In this document: positions 8,325 to 16,671 of the stretch, one piece after another | How positions within the stretch are numbered: position 1 is the first letter of the stretch | Layout of the letters: each line of letters begins with the position of its first letter | Assembly (NCBI GenBank): GCA_013299105.1 | Contig: JAAFJY010000043.1 | Location: 1 to 42,983 of the forward strand | DNA from: Chitinophagales bacterium | Lineage (GTDB): Bacteria > Bacteroidota > Bacteroidia > Chitinophagales > Saprospiraceae | DNA: 42,983 bases | Direction of reading: 5' to 3' | Translations under genes and position numbers: made by a program | Notes under the pieces: generated by a model | The model's database searches: none | What the model saw: only the letters and a program-made list of their open reading frames with translations | Told to the model about the DNA's origin: nothing

Positions 8325-10058
8325 TCAGTTTGGCCCTTTTTTCGTGGCCACTTGCACCAATGCGGACAAGCCCCAAACCCCCAGCGCCCCAATCACATTA
8401 AGCCAAAGGAAGGCCAGGTCAATCAGGCCTTTCATGCTAAGGACATACAGTGCGACAATGCCAATCTGAACCACCACGGCTGCAAGAAAGATTGCTTGCG
8501 CCTGGATAAATTTACTAAAAAACGCCACCAGAAATATTCCCAAAATTACGCCATAAAATACCGAACCCAAGACATTCACCAACTCGATCAAACTGCCCAT
8601 CTCGCCCGTAAACTGGGCAATGATGACTGAAAAAACGCCCCAGCCAAGGGTAACGTACTTTGAGATATTGTACATTGCTTGTTTGTCTTGTTGTTCGCTT
8701 TCATGCTTGTTTTGGCGAAAAAGTGGATAAAAATCAGCCATCACACAAGCAGAAAGTGAGTTCAGGGCTGCCGCAATGGATCCCCAAGCTGCCAAGATGA
8801 TGATCGCAATGAGCAAACCCACCAGGCCATGCGGTAGGTGGTCCATCACATAGCGCAGGAAGATGTAGTTGGTATCGTTGGTGTCGAGAGTCGAGTCTGC
8901 TTTTTTGAGGAGGGTTTTATAATCCTGTCGCTTGGTGTTAAGTTGGGAATTGTTGAGCGCTAAACTGGCACGAAGGACCGCTATATCTTGGGTACCTTGT
9001 TTCCAGGCTTGAATGTAGCTTTGGCTGAGTTGACCTTGACGAGTACTAAGGATGGAAAAATTTTTCTCCAATTGTTTCAAACTATCGCCTTGAGGACTTT
9101 GGTAAACACTTTGGGGCACTGCTTTATTGAAAAAAATTGGCCCTGGGTTGAACTGGTAGTGGGCAAAAAGCAAAACACCCAGGAGTAAAATGAAGAACTG
9201 CATGGGAATTTTTACCACCCCGTTCATCAATAAACCTAGGCGGCTTTCGCGCAAGTTTTTGGCAGTCAAATAGCGCCCCACCTGACTTTGATCGGTGCCA
9301 AAGTAGGAGAGGGCCAGGAAAAAACCGCCGATCAGGCCGCTGAAAAGGTTGTACTTGTCTTTCCAGTCAAAACCCGCTTCGCTGATGCCTGTAGTGATGA
9401 TGTTCATTTTACCAGCTGCCGCACTTACCCTCAAAGCCTCAGAAAATCCAATGCCTGCCGGGAGCGAATCGACCAAGAAATAAGCCACTAAAAACAAAGC
9501 CCCAAAGATGATGAGGAGTTGCAATTGTTGGGTGTAAGCTACCGCCCTGGCTCCACCACTGACAGTATAAATGATCAAAAGCCCGCCAGTGATGACATTG
9601 GTGAGGTAAATATTCCAACCCAAAAGCGAGGATAAAACCAAGGAAGGCGCATAAATGCTGATACCCGTAGTGATACCCCGCGATAAAAGAAACAAGGCCG
9701 AAGTAAACAAGCGGGTACGCTGGTCAAATCGTTGCTCCAGGTATTCGTAGGCCGTATAAACCTGCAAACGACTAAAAATGGGCACAAAAGCAATGCTGAT
9801 GACGATCATCGCCAAAGGCAAGCCAAAATAATACTGCACAAAGCGCATTCCATCGGTAAAAGCCTGACCAGGAGCACTCAAAAAAGTAATGGCACTGGCC
9901 TGGGTACCCATGATGCTGAGTAAAACCAGTCCCCAAGGCATACTGCGATTGCTGAGGAAGTAACCCTCCATGTCTTTGCTGGTCCGGCTTTTGTACAAAC
10001 CATAAACAATGATGCTTGTCAGGGTAAAACCTAAAACCAACCAGTCGAGAATGCTCAT
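8325..10058 (-). CDS. Sodium:solute symporter family (SSS) transporter
   Basis: 577 residues from the ATG at 10058 (a TTG at 10079 would add seven). About 13 membrane segments are visible, with SSS-type sequence FLSAPGQAFTDG, GGARAVAYTQQLQ and YFGTDQSQVGRYLTAKN. The family couples inward Na+ flow to uptake of sugars, amino acids, sialic acid or other small solutes; the substrate cannot be read from sequence. A hydrophilic insert of about 90 residues (about 305-395, rich in Gln/Ser/Lys, possibly coiled coil) interrupts the membrane part and is larger than usual for this family. Upstream lies the 1-kb repeat region. Confidence 0.92.
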   Translation of the reverse strand: MSILDWLVLGFTLTSIIVYGLYKSRTSKDMEGYFLSNRSMPWGLVLLSIMGTQASAITFLSAPGQAFTDGMRFVQYYFGLPLAMIVISIAFVPIFSRLQVYTAYEYLEQRFDQRTRLFTSALFLLSRGITTGISIYAPSLVLSSLLGWNIYLTNVITGGLLIIYTVSGGARAVAYTQQLQLLIIFGALFLVAYFLVDSLPAGIGFSEALRVSAAAGKMNIITTGISEAGFDWKDKYNLFSGLIGGFFLALSYFGTDQSQVGRYLTAKNLRESRLGLLMNGVVKIPMQFFILLLGVLLFAHYQFNPGPIFFNKAVPQSVYQSPQGDSLKQLEKNFSILSTRQGQLSQSYIQAWKQGTQDIAVLRASLALNNSQLNTKRQDYKTLLKKADSTLDTNDTNYIFLRYVMDHLPHGLVGLLIAIIILAAWGSIAAALNSLSACVMADFYPLFRQNKHESEQQDKQAMYNISKYVTLGWGVFSVIIAQFTGEMGSLIELVNVLGSVFYGVILGIFLVAFFSKFIQAQAIFLAAVVVQIGIVALYVLSMKGLIDLAFLWLNVIGALGVWGLSALVQVATKKGPN

Positions 10059-10192
10059 GTGTAGTAGTTGTGCATACAATTAAGGTGTAAAAGTGCACAA
10101 ATTTCTGGGTCGGACCAAAATAGCTCCATCTGTCTGAACTGTGATTTTTGTGATTTTTATGATTGACATGATCATTGCTTGACATTAAACTA

Positions 10193-10407
10193 ACGTGAGT
10201 TCTGGATTCGTGAGGCTTATTCTTTTAACATACAATAAACAATATACGATATACGACATATGATTTTGGGGCTCGCTGGCAAGTTATGAGGTAGCCTTGG
10301 CATTTATTTGCACGGTTTAGGCGTTTTGAAATTTAAAATTTACGGCCCTTAGCAACTTTCCTGTCACAATTAACTGAACATCAATGAATTTTACCCAGAA
10401 CTCACGT
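10193..10407 (+). mobile_element. MITE-like element family 1, copy A (215 bp)
   Basis: Ends are a perfect 13-bp inverted repeat, ACGTGAGTTCTGG. The element is flanked on both sides by TAAACTA (10186-10192 and 10408-10414), a good 7-bp target duplication. No coding capacity. Inside are five degenerate 7-bp units (CATACAA ... CATATGA) followed by GGGGCTCGCTGG. Copy B at 26586-26798 is homologous over its length in the opposite orientation. Confidence 0.82.
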
Positions 10408-10512
10408 TAAACTACCGACCTTGGGGACCTAATAATCCTGCAAAGGCAACGAAAAAGAAAAAATAGGCCATTAGCATTTTTGTGTCTGTGCCCTAAAGCA
10501 TCCTTAATTCCA

Positions 10513-10613
10513 GCTTCGCAAGAAGCCTAAGATTTTTGATGCCTTAGGCTTCTCCGAAGCCCGAACGCGCCGTCGCCCCCAGGCTCTACAAAGCTTTAGG
10601 CTTCTTGCGAAGC
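10513..10613. repeat. Cluster of three REP-like small hairpins
   Basis: An 18-bp unit, GCTTCGCAAGAAGCCTAA (10513-10530), recurs as its perfect inverse at 10596-10613, with a variant in between (10544-10560, TTAGGCTTCTCCGAAGC). Each unit can fold alone (GCTTC-GCAA-GAAGC, with a GNRA-type loop), and units can also pair with each other. It is followed by the palindrome AGCGTGCACGCT (10611-10622). Confidence 0.7.
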
Positions 10614-10879
10614 GTGCACGCTAATGAGGGATCAACGTTAGCGCCAACATTTCGTTAAACGGATTGGCATTTAAGAGGGTATATGCTTCGATCAAACTCA
10701 AGAATTAATTCATCAAATTATACTGCTATTTTGTTCTTAATAAACTAACAGTCCTTATAACTCTGGCAATCCTGCTTCCAGAAAAAAAGTCTCACCAGGT
10801 CAACATCAGGGTCAATATCATTCAAGTAATGCCGTAATTCTACAATCCTGAAAATTCTGGTTCAGACAAAAATTCCGGT

Positions 10880-10911
10880 AAAAAAAAGCGGACAAGCCGA
10901 AGCTTGTCCGC
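10880..10911 (-). terminator. Rho-independent terminator of the T9SS protein gene
   Basis: On the minus strand, a perfect 10-bp stem GCGGACAAGC / GCTTGTCCGC with a TTCG loop is followed by eight T residues. It lies about 200 bp beyond the stop of the T9SS gene; MITE family 2 copy 1 fills most of the space between. Confidence 0.85.
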
Positions 10912-10949
10912 GTGTAGAAAGCACCCATTTGGGTGTAGTGTTTGGCCAA

Positions 10950-11110
10950 AGAGTCTGTTTAAAAATTTTTGCTTGGTCAAAAATGGCACCTTTCCATCCA
11001 TCCTTCGTTACAAAAATGCTCATTATGCGCTGCATAACTCCGCTTTTTGCGCCTCGACTGGCTGAAAATGTGCTCATGTTTGCCTGTAAGCCTAAATTTA
11101 AACATCCTCT
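10950..11110 (+). mobile_element. MITE-like element family 2, copy 1 (161 bp, long form)
   Basis: Termini AGAGTCTGTTTAAA and, inverted, AGAGGATGTTTAAA. The first 45 bp match the reverse complement of copy 2 (22916-22974) and copy 3 (39399-39455). The right end shares a base with the TAA stop of the T9SS gene. No coding capacity and no clear target duplication. Confidence 0.7.
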
Positions 11111-13239
11111 TAGAAGCGAAGCATTCGTTTGGTCTCCGCTCCTTGTGCGGTGCGTAGGGTGTAATACAACACGCCTTTCGCCTGGCCCAACATGCTGCCA
11201 TCAAGCTGGATCTGCTGGGCCCCGCTGGCCAGATTAGTAGTAGTTTGGTAGATCTTTTTTCCTTGCAAATCCCAGACCGAGAACTCTACGGGCCCGGCTT
11301 GCTGGAGCTGGAATTGGATCGTGGTTTCGTCCTGGAAAGGATTGGGCTGGTTTTGTGCTAAACTGAAATTGGACTGCGTACTTGGCTTTTCCAAAACCAA
11401 GCCAGGAGCGAGGGCAAATGATTCCGCTTCCGCCTGCTGGCTGCTTTTTGGACCTGCGCTGCCGTCAATATCGCCGAGTTTGATGGCGATAAACTTAGCC
11501 GTTATGCTGCCATTCAAATTGGCGATGGCCAGCGAATCGGGGTATTTTGGCAATGGGCCCGTTTTGGGGAAGACAAAATTGGCATCCACAAAACGCCATG
11601 CAGTGCCTCGGGCAAAACTGTCGCGACCAAGGATGATGTTGCGCAACTTCATGTAATCGTCAGTACTGATTTTACCATCCTCATTTACATCGGCTGCGAT
11701 GAGCTGGTAAGGATTCAATTGAAGCTCGCGCCCCCGGCTGATGTCGAGGATCAGGTTCAAGTCGGACAAGAGGATGCCATCCAGGTTTTTGTCGCGGTAA
11801 AATGGACGTACAACCACTGAATCGCCTTTTTTCAAGGATTTGAACTCAAAAAAGCCCGTTTTATCGGTTTCCAATACCTCAATCAAATTGTTGGATTGGG
11901 CCATCATGATTACTTTTTTCATGCCCGTGCCATCGGGAGTGGTCACGCTGCCCAAAACGCCCGGCGGAGTAAGGCAATGGCCCGCATTGTTTTGCGCCAA
12001 AACATAAGTAATGCACCAGTCGTGGTTACCAGCTTGGTCCCAGGCGTGGATTTCTACATCCACTTTTTTACCAGCATCAGCACACGTAAGCACCAAGGAA
12101 TCGAGACCAATTTCCGGTTCGCCACCTTTGCGGTTGATCGAGTAGCGGGTGATCAGCTTTTGTCCCAAGGCATTGGTTTGTGGACCCTGGCCATTGCAAT
12201 CGTAAATTGGGCTGGCGATGAAGTCTTTGGCCCAAACCACCATGCGGCCGCCTCCTTTGCCGTCCGACATCAGGGAAGTAGACAAGCCATTGATGCAAAT
12301 GGGGGCTGGCCCTTTGTCATCGCGAACTTCAAAAGGAATGCGGGTAGCTTTTGACAAATTCCCGCACAAGTCCCGGACTACCACGACCAAATCGTGTTTC
12401 CCAATTGGCAGGTTTTTGACCTTGACCGTAAAAGTGCCATTTTTGTTCTCCGTAGCCGACCAGGTTCGGTCAAACTCGGCAGGCATGCGCATGGCCGAGC
12501 CCCGATTAGGCGCGATCATGATCTGTTGGGTTTCCAGCGTTAGCTTGTCCGAACAATTATCGGTAGCACTAAAGGTGATGTCGATGTTGCCTTTGCAGTC
12601 GATGGGATTGGCCGAAAAGTGCTTCAAAGTGGGTACATTCACCACCGGGGCAATGTTGTCTTGCACCTTGATGACCTGGGTGTACATGAAGGCTTTGAAG
12701 TGAAAACCGCCGTTGGAATCGCAAAGCGGACGTAAATTTACCTCATAATCATCGGTGGAAATTTTGGTGTCCTTGCTGAAATAGGCCTTGTTTTCGCGTA
12801 CCAATACGCATACTCCCTCGCCTGATTTGTGCTCGTACAAAGGTTGCTCACGGTCCACAATGTAGGGATCGCTCATGGGGTCAAGCTGGCACCATTTGCT
12901 GTACAGGGTCCAATTCATGACCGTGTAGGTGCGAAAAATTTTGTAGCAATCGCTGGAGCTGGTGCGATAAATTTTGTCAGAAATATTGACCGCCAGGCGA
13001 TCATCGCCATTCTCGTCCATAAAAACCGAAGGAATATCAGGCGTTTTACCGCAAGAGTTGGTGATCACATCCTTTGGAAAACAAATGTCATAGCTGATGG
13101 TCTTACGAGGCTTGGGTTGAGGTTTGGGCGGCCAAGGGCCCCAATGCTGGGCAAAGGAGAAAAAAGGCAAAAGGCAAAACAGCGTCAAGAGCATGAGTCC
13201 TCCCAGGGACTTTTTTTCGTGGGTAATTTGCTTCATCAT
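11110..13239 (-). CDS. Large exported protein with dockerin-like region and T9SS C-terminal sorting domain
   Basis: 709 residues from the tandem ATG at 13239, which gives a clean signal peptide ending FFSFAQ; a TTG at 13302 would add 21 residues ahead of it. The middle has Ig/HYR-like stretches (QDNIAPVVNVPTLKHFSA, FSATDNCSDKL, VRDLCGNLSKATRIPFEVRD). A dockerin-like Ca-binding pair follows: DVNEDGKISTDDYMKLR near 515 and KLGDIDGSAG near 585. The last about 75 residues (QNQPNPFQDETTIQF ... TKRMLRF) form the type A T9SS sorting domain, so the protein is exported through the outer membrane and probably surface-attached. Ligand or enzymatic role is unknown; it looks structural or adhesive. Confidence 0.9.
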   Translation of the reverse strand: MMKQITHEKKSLGGLMLLTLFCLLPFFSFAQHWGPWPPKPQPKPRKTISYDICFPKDVITNSCGKTPDIPSVFMDENGDDRLAVNISDKIYRTSSSDCYKIFRTYTVMNWTLYSKWCQLDPMSDPYIVDREQPLYEHKSGEGVCVLVRENKAYFSKDTKISTDDYEVNLRPLCDSNGGFHFKAFMYTQVIKVQDNIAPVVNVPTLKHFSANPIDCKGNIDITFSATDNCSDKLTLETQQIMIAPNRGSAMRMPAEFDRTWSATENKNGTFTVKVKNLPIGKHDLVVVVRDLCGNLSKATRIPFEVRDDKGPAPICINGLSTSLMSDGKGGGRMVVWAKDFIASPIYDCNGQGPQTNALGQKLITRYSINRKGGEPEIGLDSLVLTCADAGKKVDVEIHAWDQAGNHDWCITYVLAQNNAGHCLTPPGVLGSVTTPDGTGMKKVIMMAQSNNLIEVLETDKTGFFEFKSLKKGDSVVVRPFYRDKNLDGILLSDLNLILDISRGRELQLNPYQLIAADVNEDGKISTDDYMKLRNIILGRDSFARGTAWRFVDANFVFPKTGPLPKYPDSLAIANLNGSITAKFIAIKLGDIDGSAGPKSSQQAEAESFALAPGLVLEKPSTQSNFSLAQNQPNPFQDETTIQFQLQQAGPVEFSVWDLQGKKIYQTTTNLASGAQQIQLDGSMLGQAKGVLYYTLRTAQGAETKRMLRF

Positions 13240-13647
13240 ACAGTTTTCGTTACGATACCAAAAAGGACGTGCCAATGTGGCAAGCCGGGTTTCACATTGC
13301 AAAGACTAAAAAATAGGCCGGGAGGAAAAAAAGTTGAGATGTTGAAGTGTTGAAGAGTTGAATGGAAAAAAGAGAATTGGCGTTGAGTGCCTTTTCAACA
13401 CTTCAACCCAGAACTTTTCAACTATCAAACCAGAATGGTGGGTGGGACGAAAACGCCAGCAAGTTAGGCCATTTTTGAACAGCATTCAAGTAAGGCTGGC
13501 AATTTTAGTGTCATGCATAGATAAATGCCCTATTTTGGTTATTGAACGACATTTAATATTGTGCCAACGAGTGGGCTTGTCAGGTAGAAAAACTTTCTGT
13601 TCGTCCTATTTTTAAGCTTTTGTTTACTTCAAACCACATCTATTTTC
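13240..13647. other. Divergent intergenic region, 408 bp
   Basis: Separates the minus-strand T9SS gene from the plus-strand DUF1080 gene, so it should hold both promoters. The only clear structure is the octamer inverted repeat at 13333-13425. No unambiguous TAnnTTTG element was found. Confidence 0.5.
13333..13425. repeat. Octamer-period inverted repeat, copy R1
   Basis: Left arm is four 8-nt units of the form GTTGANNN (GTTGAGAT, GTTGAAGT, GTTGAAGA, GTTGAATG). The right arm carries the complementary TTCAAC units (TTTTCAACACTTCAACCC ... TTTTCAACTATC). The arms can fold into an imperfect hairpin. Related copies lie at 15017-15101, 16442-16501 and 17211-17247. Confidence 0.65.
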
Positions 13648-15018
13648 ATGAAGAGAAAACAGTTGACCTGGATTTCCCTATGCCTGGGTATCCATCTTTT
13701 GCAGGCCCAAAATACCGCCAAATGGACCCCTCTTTTTGACGGCAAAACCCTCAATGGGTGGTCAGTAAAGGCCGGAACGGCACCATACAAAGTAATCAAT
13801 GGTGCGATTGTAGGTACGACCGTCGAAAAGTCGCCGAACACTTTTCTTTGTACAGATAAAGAGTACGACGATTTTATCCTCGAATTTGAATTCAAAGGAG
13901 AGGGTACGATGAACAGCGGCGTACAGATCCGCAGCAATACCCGTACCGAAGCCGATGGAAAGACCTATGTTTTTGGTTGGCAAATGGAAATTGACCCCAG
14001 TCCTCGTGCCTGGACGGGAGGGATTTACGATGAGCGCCGCCGCATGTGGATTTCTTTTCCCAATTACCATGAAGCAGGTAAAAAGGCCTACAAAGGCAGC
14101 GGCACTTGGAATAAATTTCGCATCGAAGCATTGGGTAAAACTGTTCGTACTTGGGTCAATGGCATTCCTGTGACCCATTTGGTAGATACTTTGCAGGAGA
14201 AAGGCTTCATCGGCTTGCAAGTTCACTCCATCAACAAGCCTGAACAAGCGGGCCAAACCGCGGCTTTCCGCAATATCCGGATTCAAAGTGGGGCAGGCTT
14301 GAAAGGCAGCCCTCTTGACGATTGTCCAGTGGTGAATATTGCCAAAAATGCCCTCAGCGAAACCGAGAAAAAACAAGGTTGGGAATTACTTTTCAACGGC
14401 CAGGATCTCAGTGGTTGGCGTTCTGCCATGAAAACTACCCAACCCACGGGCGGCTGGTTGGTCAAAGATGGCGAGTTGTTGATCCAAGGCTCTGATGGTT
14501 CGGAATCGCGCAGCTATGGTGACATTGTGACCACCCAAAATTTCAAGGCTTTTGACCTCACTTTTGAATTCAAGCTGACCGAGGGAGCCAATTCAGGGGT
14601 GAAATACTTCGTCAACGAGGCCCTGGATGCCAAAGGAGGATCGGCCATTGGTCTGGAGTACCAATTGCTCGACGATGTGAAACACCCTGACGCCAAAATG
14701 GGCGCAGCGGGCAACCGCACCTTGGCCAGCTTGTACGACCTGATTCCTTCGTACAAGTTAGAACCCCGCTTCCAACGCAAAATCGGTACTTGGAACCAGG
14801 CCCGCATTGTAGCACTGCCCAACAATACCATTCAGCACTGGCTCAATGGCTATAAAGTGGTAGAATACGAGCGCAAAAGCAATATCTTCGACGCCTTGGT
14901 GGCCCGGAGCAAGTACGTGGTCTTTCCAGGTTTCGGTACGATTGACGAAGCCCCAATCCTGTTGCAAGATCATGGCAATACGGTGTTTTTTCGCAACATC
15001 AAAATCAAAAAACTTTAA
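13648..15018 (+). CDS. Exported protein with two DUF1080 (3-keto-disaccharide hydrolase-type) domains
   Basis: 456 residues with an N-terminal signal peptide (about 1-21, HLLQAQ). Two concanavalin-like DUF1080 domains sit in tandem: about 25-215 (WTPLFDGKTLNGWSVKAG, LEFEFKGEGTMNSGVQIRS) and about 245-455 (WELLFNGQDLSGWRSAM, LTFEFKLTEGANSGVKYFV). Known family members cleave 3-keto-glycosides that Gfo/Idh-type dehydrogenases produce, so pairing with the Gfo/Idh gene 88 bp downstream makes a 3-keto-sugar route likely. Substrate is unknown. Double-domain proteins are an inference of internal duplication; the two copies differ considerably. Confidence 0.9.
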   Translation: MKRKQLTWISLCLGIHLLQAQNTAKWTPLFDGKTLNGWSVKAGTAPYKVINGAIVGTTVEKSPNTFLCTDKEYDDFILEFEFKGEGTMNSGVQIRSNTRTEADGKTYVFGWQMEIDPSPRAWTGGIYDERRRMWISFPNYHEAGKKAYKGSGTWNKFRIEALGKTVRTWVNGIPVTHLVDTLQEKGFIGLQVHSINKPEQAGQTAAFRNIRIQSGAGLKGSPLDDCPVVNIAKNALSETEKKQGWELLFNGQDLSGWRSAMKTTQPTGGWLVKDGELLIQGSDGSESRSYGDIVTTQNFKAFDLTFEFKLTEGANSGVKYFVNEALDAKGGSAIGLEYQLLDDVKHPDAKMGAAGNRTLASLYDLIPSYKLEPRFQRKIGTWNQARIVALPNNTIQHWLNGYKVVEYERKSNIFDALVARSKYVVFPGFGTIDEAPILLQDHGNTVFFRNIKIKKL

Positions 15019-15101
15019 ATTAGTTGAGAAGTTGAGGGGTGAGAAGTTGAGCAGTAGGCCCTCTTTTCAACTCTTCAACATTTCAACTCTTCAACTAATT
15101 T
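15017..15101. repeat. Octamer-period inverted repeat, copy R2
   Basis: Outer ends are a perfect 11-bp inverted repeat, AAATTAGTTGA (15017-15027) and TCAACTAATTT (15091-15101). The right arm is four units TCAACTCT, TCAACATT, TCAACTCT, TCAACTAA. It occupies almost the whole gap between the DUF1080 and Gfo/Idh genes and would form a hairpin in the joint transcript. Confidence 0.72.
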
Positions 15102-15106
15102 CACCA

Positions 15107-16438
15107 ATGAAAAGAAGAACCTTTATTCAACAAGGCGCATTGGTCACTGGTGCAAGCCTGATCAGCGCCCAGTCCTATGCCCGCATCATCGGAGCCAACG
15201 AGCGCGTACGCGTTGGTGTGGTCGGATTTTCGGACCGTTTCCGCCAGTCGCTTCTGCCTAGTTTCCAGATTTACAGCAAGGAAATGAACTTTGAAATCGT
15301 TGCGCTGTCCGACATCTGGAACCGCCGCCGCGAAGAAGGCAAAGCACACCTAGAGTCGAAACTAGGGAACTCGATCAAAGTTTACAACAACAATGATGAG
15401 CTTTATGCCTCCAAAAGCGTAGACGCGGTATTCATCTCTACCGCCGATTTTCAACATGCCCTGCACCTAGTAGAAGCGGTGAAAGCAGGTTGTGATGTGT
15501 ACTGCGAAAAACCCCTGGCTGAAACAATGGAAGATGCCCGCTTGGCACTTAAATCTGTAAAAGCCAGTAAGTCGGTGGTGCAAATTGGTTCTCAACGCCG
15601 CAGTGCACCCAATTACCATACGGCCAACGACTTCATCCGCTCTGGCCAGTTTGGCCCCATCACCATGGTAGAAATGAGCTGGAATGTAAACCAGCCTGGC
15701 CGCTGGCGCCGTCCAGAACTGGTCAAAAACCTGAAAGAAAGCGATGTGGATTGGAAGCGCTACCTGATGAATCGCCCCGCTATCCCATTCGACGCCCGCA
15801 AATACCTCGAATACCGCTTGTTCTGGCCCTTCTCTTCGGGTATTCCAGGGCAGTGGATGTGTCACCAGATTGATACCGTGCACTGGTTTACAGGTTTAAA
15901 GCATCCACGCAGCATAGTTGCCAACGGCGGCGTATACTGGTGGAAAGATGGCCGTGTTAATCCCGACACCCTGGCAATGGTGATGGAATATGGACCAGAA
16001 AACGACCCTAAAACGGGCTTTCAAGTCTTGTACCAGTCGCGTTTTCACAACGAGGCAGGCGGCACCAAAGAGATCTATTTCTCCAATGGTGGTGAGTTGA
16101 ACTTGGATACTAACCGCATCTCACCAAACGGTGGTTTGCGCGAAAGAGACGCCAAAGGTATGGGGCTAAACGCCAATCTTTTGCCAGAAAAAACCATCGA
16201 AGGGCCAAAAGTAGAAACCTCGGCCAACACGGGCGGCGATCCAATGACCGCCCTGCACGTTAAAAACTGGATGGATTGTGTGCGCTCCCGCAAGGAGACC
16301 AATGCACCCATCGAAGCAGGTTATTCTCACTCCATCGCTTGTATCATGGCCAATGCGGCCTACCGCAGCGGTCAAAAAGCCACTTTCGATGCCCTGAAGC
16401 AAGAAGTGATGGTTGGCGCGAAAGTGTTTAAGTATTGA
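15107..16438 (+). CDS. Gfo/Idh/MocA family oxidoreductase with Tat signal
   Basis: 443 residues. The start MKRRTFIQQGALVTGASLI has a twin-arginine signal, so the enzyme is probably exported folded with its NAD(P) cofactor. The Rossmann domain (about 35-160) begins RVRVGVVGFSD and includes DVYCEKPLAETMEDA, the EKP motif typical of the family. The C-terminal alpha/beta domain (about 165-430) carries GIPGQWMCHQIDTVHWFTG, where the catalytic His is expected. Family members oxidise sugars or glycosides; next to a DUF1080 protein it probably makes or uses 3-keto-sugars in the periplasm. The ATG at 15107 is chosen because the Tat motif follows directly. Confidence 0.93.
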   Translation: MKRRTFIQQGALVTGASLISAQSYARIIGANERVRVGVVGFSDRFRQSLLPSFQIYSKEMNFEIVALSDIWNRRREEGKAHLESKLGNSIKVYNNNDELYASKSVDAVFISTADFQHALHLVEAVKAGCDVYCEKPLAETMEDARLALKSVKASKSVVQIGSQRRSAPNYHTANDFIRSGQFGPITMVEMSWNVNQPGRWRRPELVKNLKESDVDWKRYLMNRPAIPFDARKYLEYRLFWPFSSGIPGQWMCHQIDTVHWFTGLKHPRSIVANGGVYWWKDGRVNPDTLAMVMEYGPENDPKTGFQVLYQSRFHNEAGGTKEIYFSNGGELNLDTNRISPNGGLRERDAKGMGLNANLLPEKTIEGPKVETSANTGGDPMTALHVKNWMDCVRSRKETNAPIEAGYSHSIACIMANAAYRSGQKATFDALKQEVMVGAKVFKY

Positions 16439-16441
16439 GGT

Positions 16442-16501
16442 TTAGTTGAAATGTTTAAACATTGAAGGGTTGAAAAGAGGTGGCACTCTTTTTAACCCTT
16501 T
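16442..16501. repeat. Octamer-period repeat, copy R3 (degenerate)
   Basis: Units GTTGAAAT, GTTTAAAC, ATTGAAGG, GTTGAAAA follow the Gfo/Idh stop. A short right arm (TTTTTAACCCTTTG) can pair with the last units. Same 8-nt period as R1, R2 and R4. Confidence 0.6.
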
Positions 16502-16602
16502 GCATTTATATTCAAAATGTCGATCTTGCTTCGCAACCCCTCACTTTTTTATGGTGCTTTAAAAAGGTCTTGATCATTACAGTTTATTCGCTCGAACTCT
16601 AG

Positions 16603-16610
16603 TACTTTTG
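16603..16610 (+). promoter_or_regulatory. Candidate -7 promoter element of the DinB-like gene
   Basis: TACTTTTG matches the Bacteroidota -7 consensus TAnnTTTG, 62 bp before the ATG. No good -33 TTTG lies at the expected 19-21 bp spacing, so support is partial. Confidence 0.4.
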
Positions 16611-16671
16611 TCTCTCAAAATCATGCATTTCTTATCTTTTCAGCGTTTTCCAAACAAACACTCACTTACTC

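Larger units (their letters stand above)
10080..11109. other. About 1 kb gene-free, repeat-rich intergenic region
   Basis: No convincing ORF on either strand. It holds, in order: a fragment around 10130-10172 (GTGATTTTTGTGATTTTTATG) that resembles 33206-33230; MITE family 1 copy A; a small-hairpin cluster; an AT-rich stretch with an AATTCTACAATCCTGAAAATT-like string near 10836-10866 similar to 33320-33362; a minus-strand terminator; and MITE family 2 copy 1. Both flanking genes are on the minus strand, so it is the leader of the symporter gene and the tail of the T9SS gene. Confidence 0.7.
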
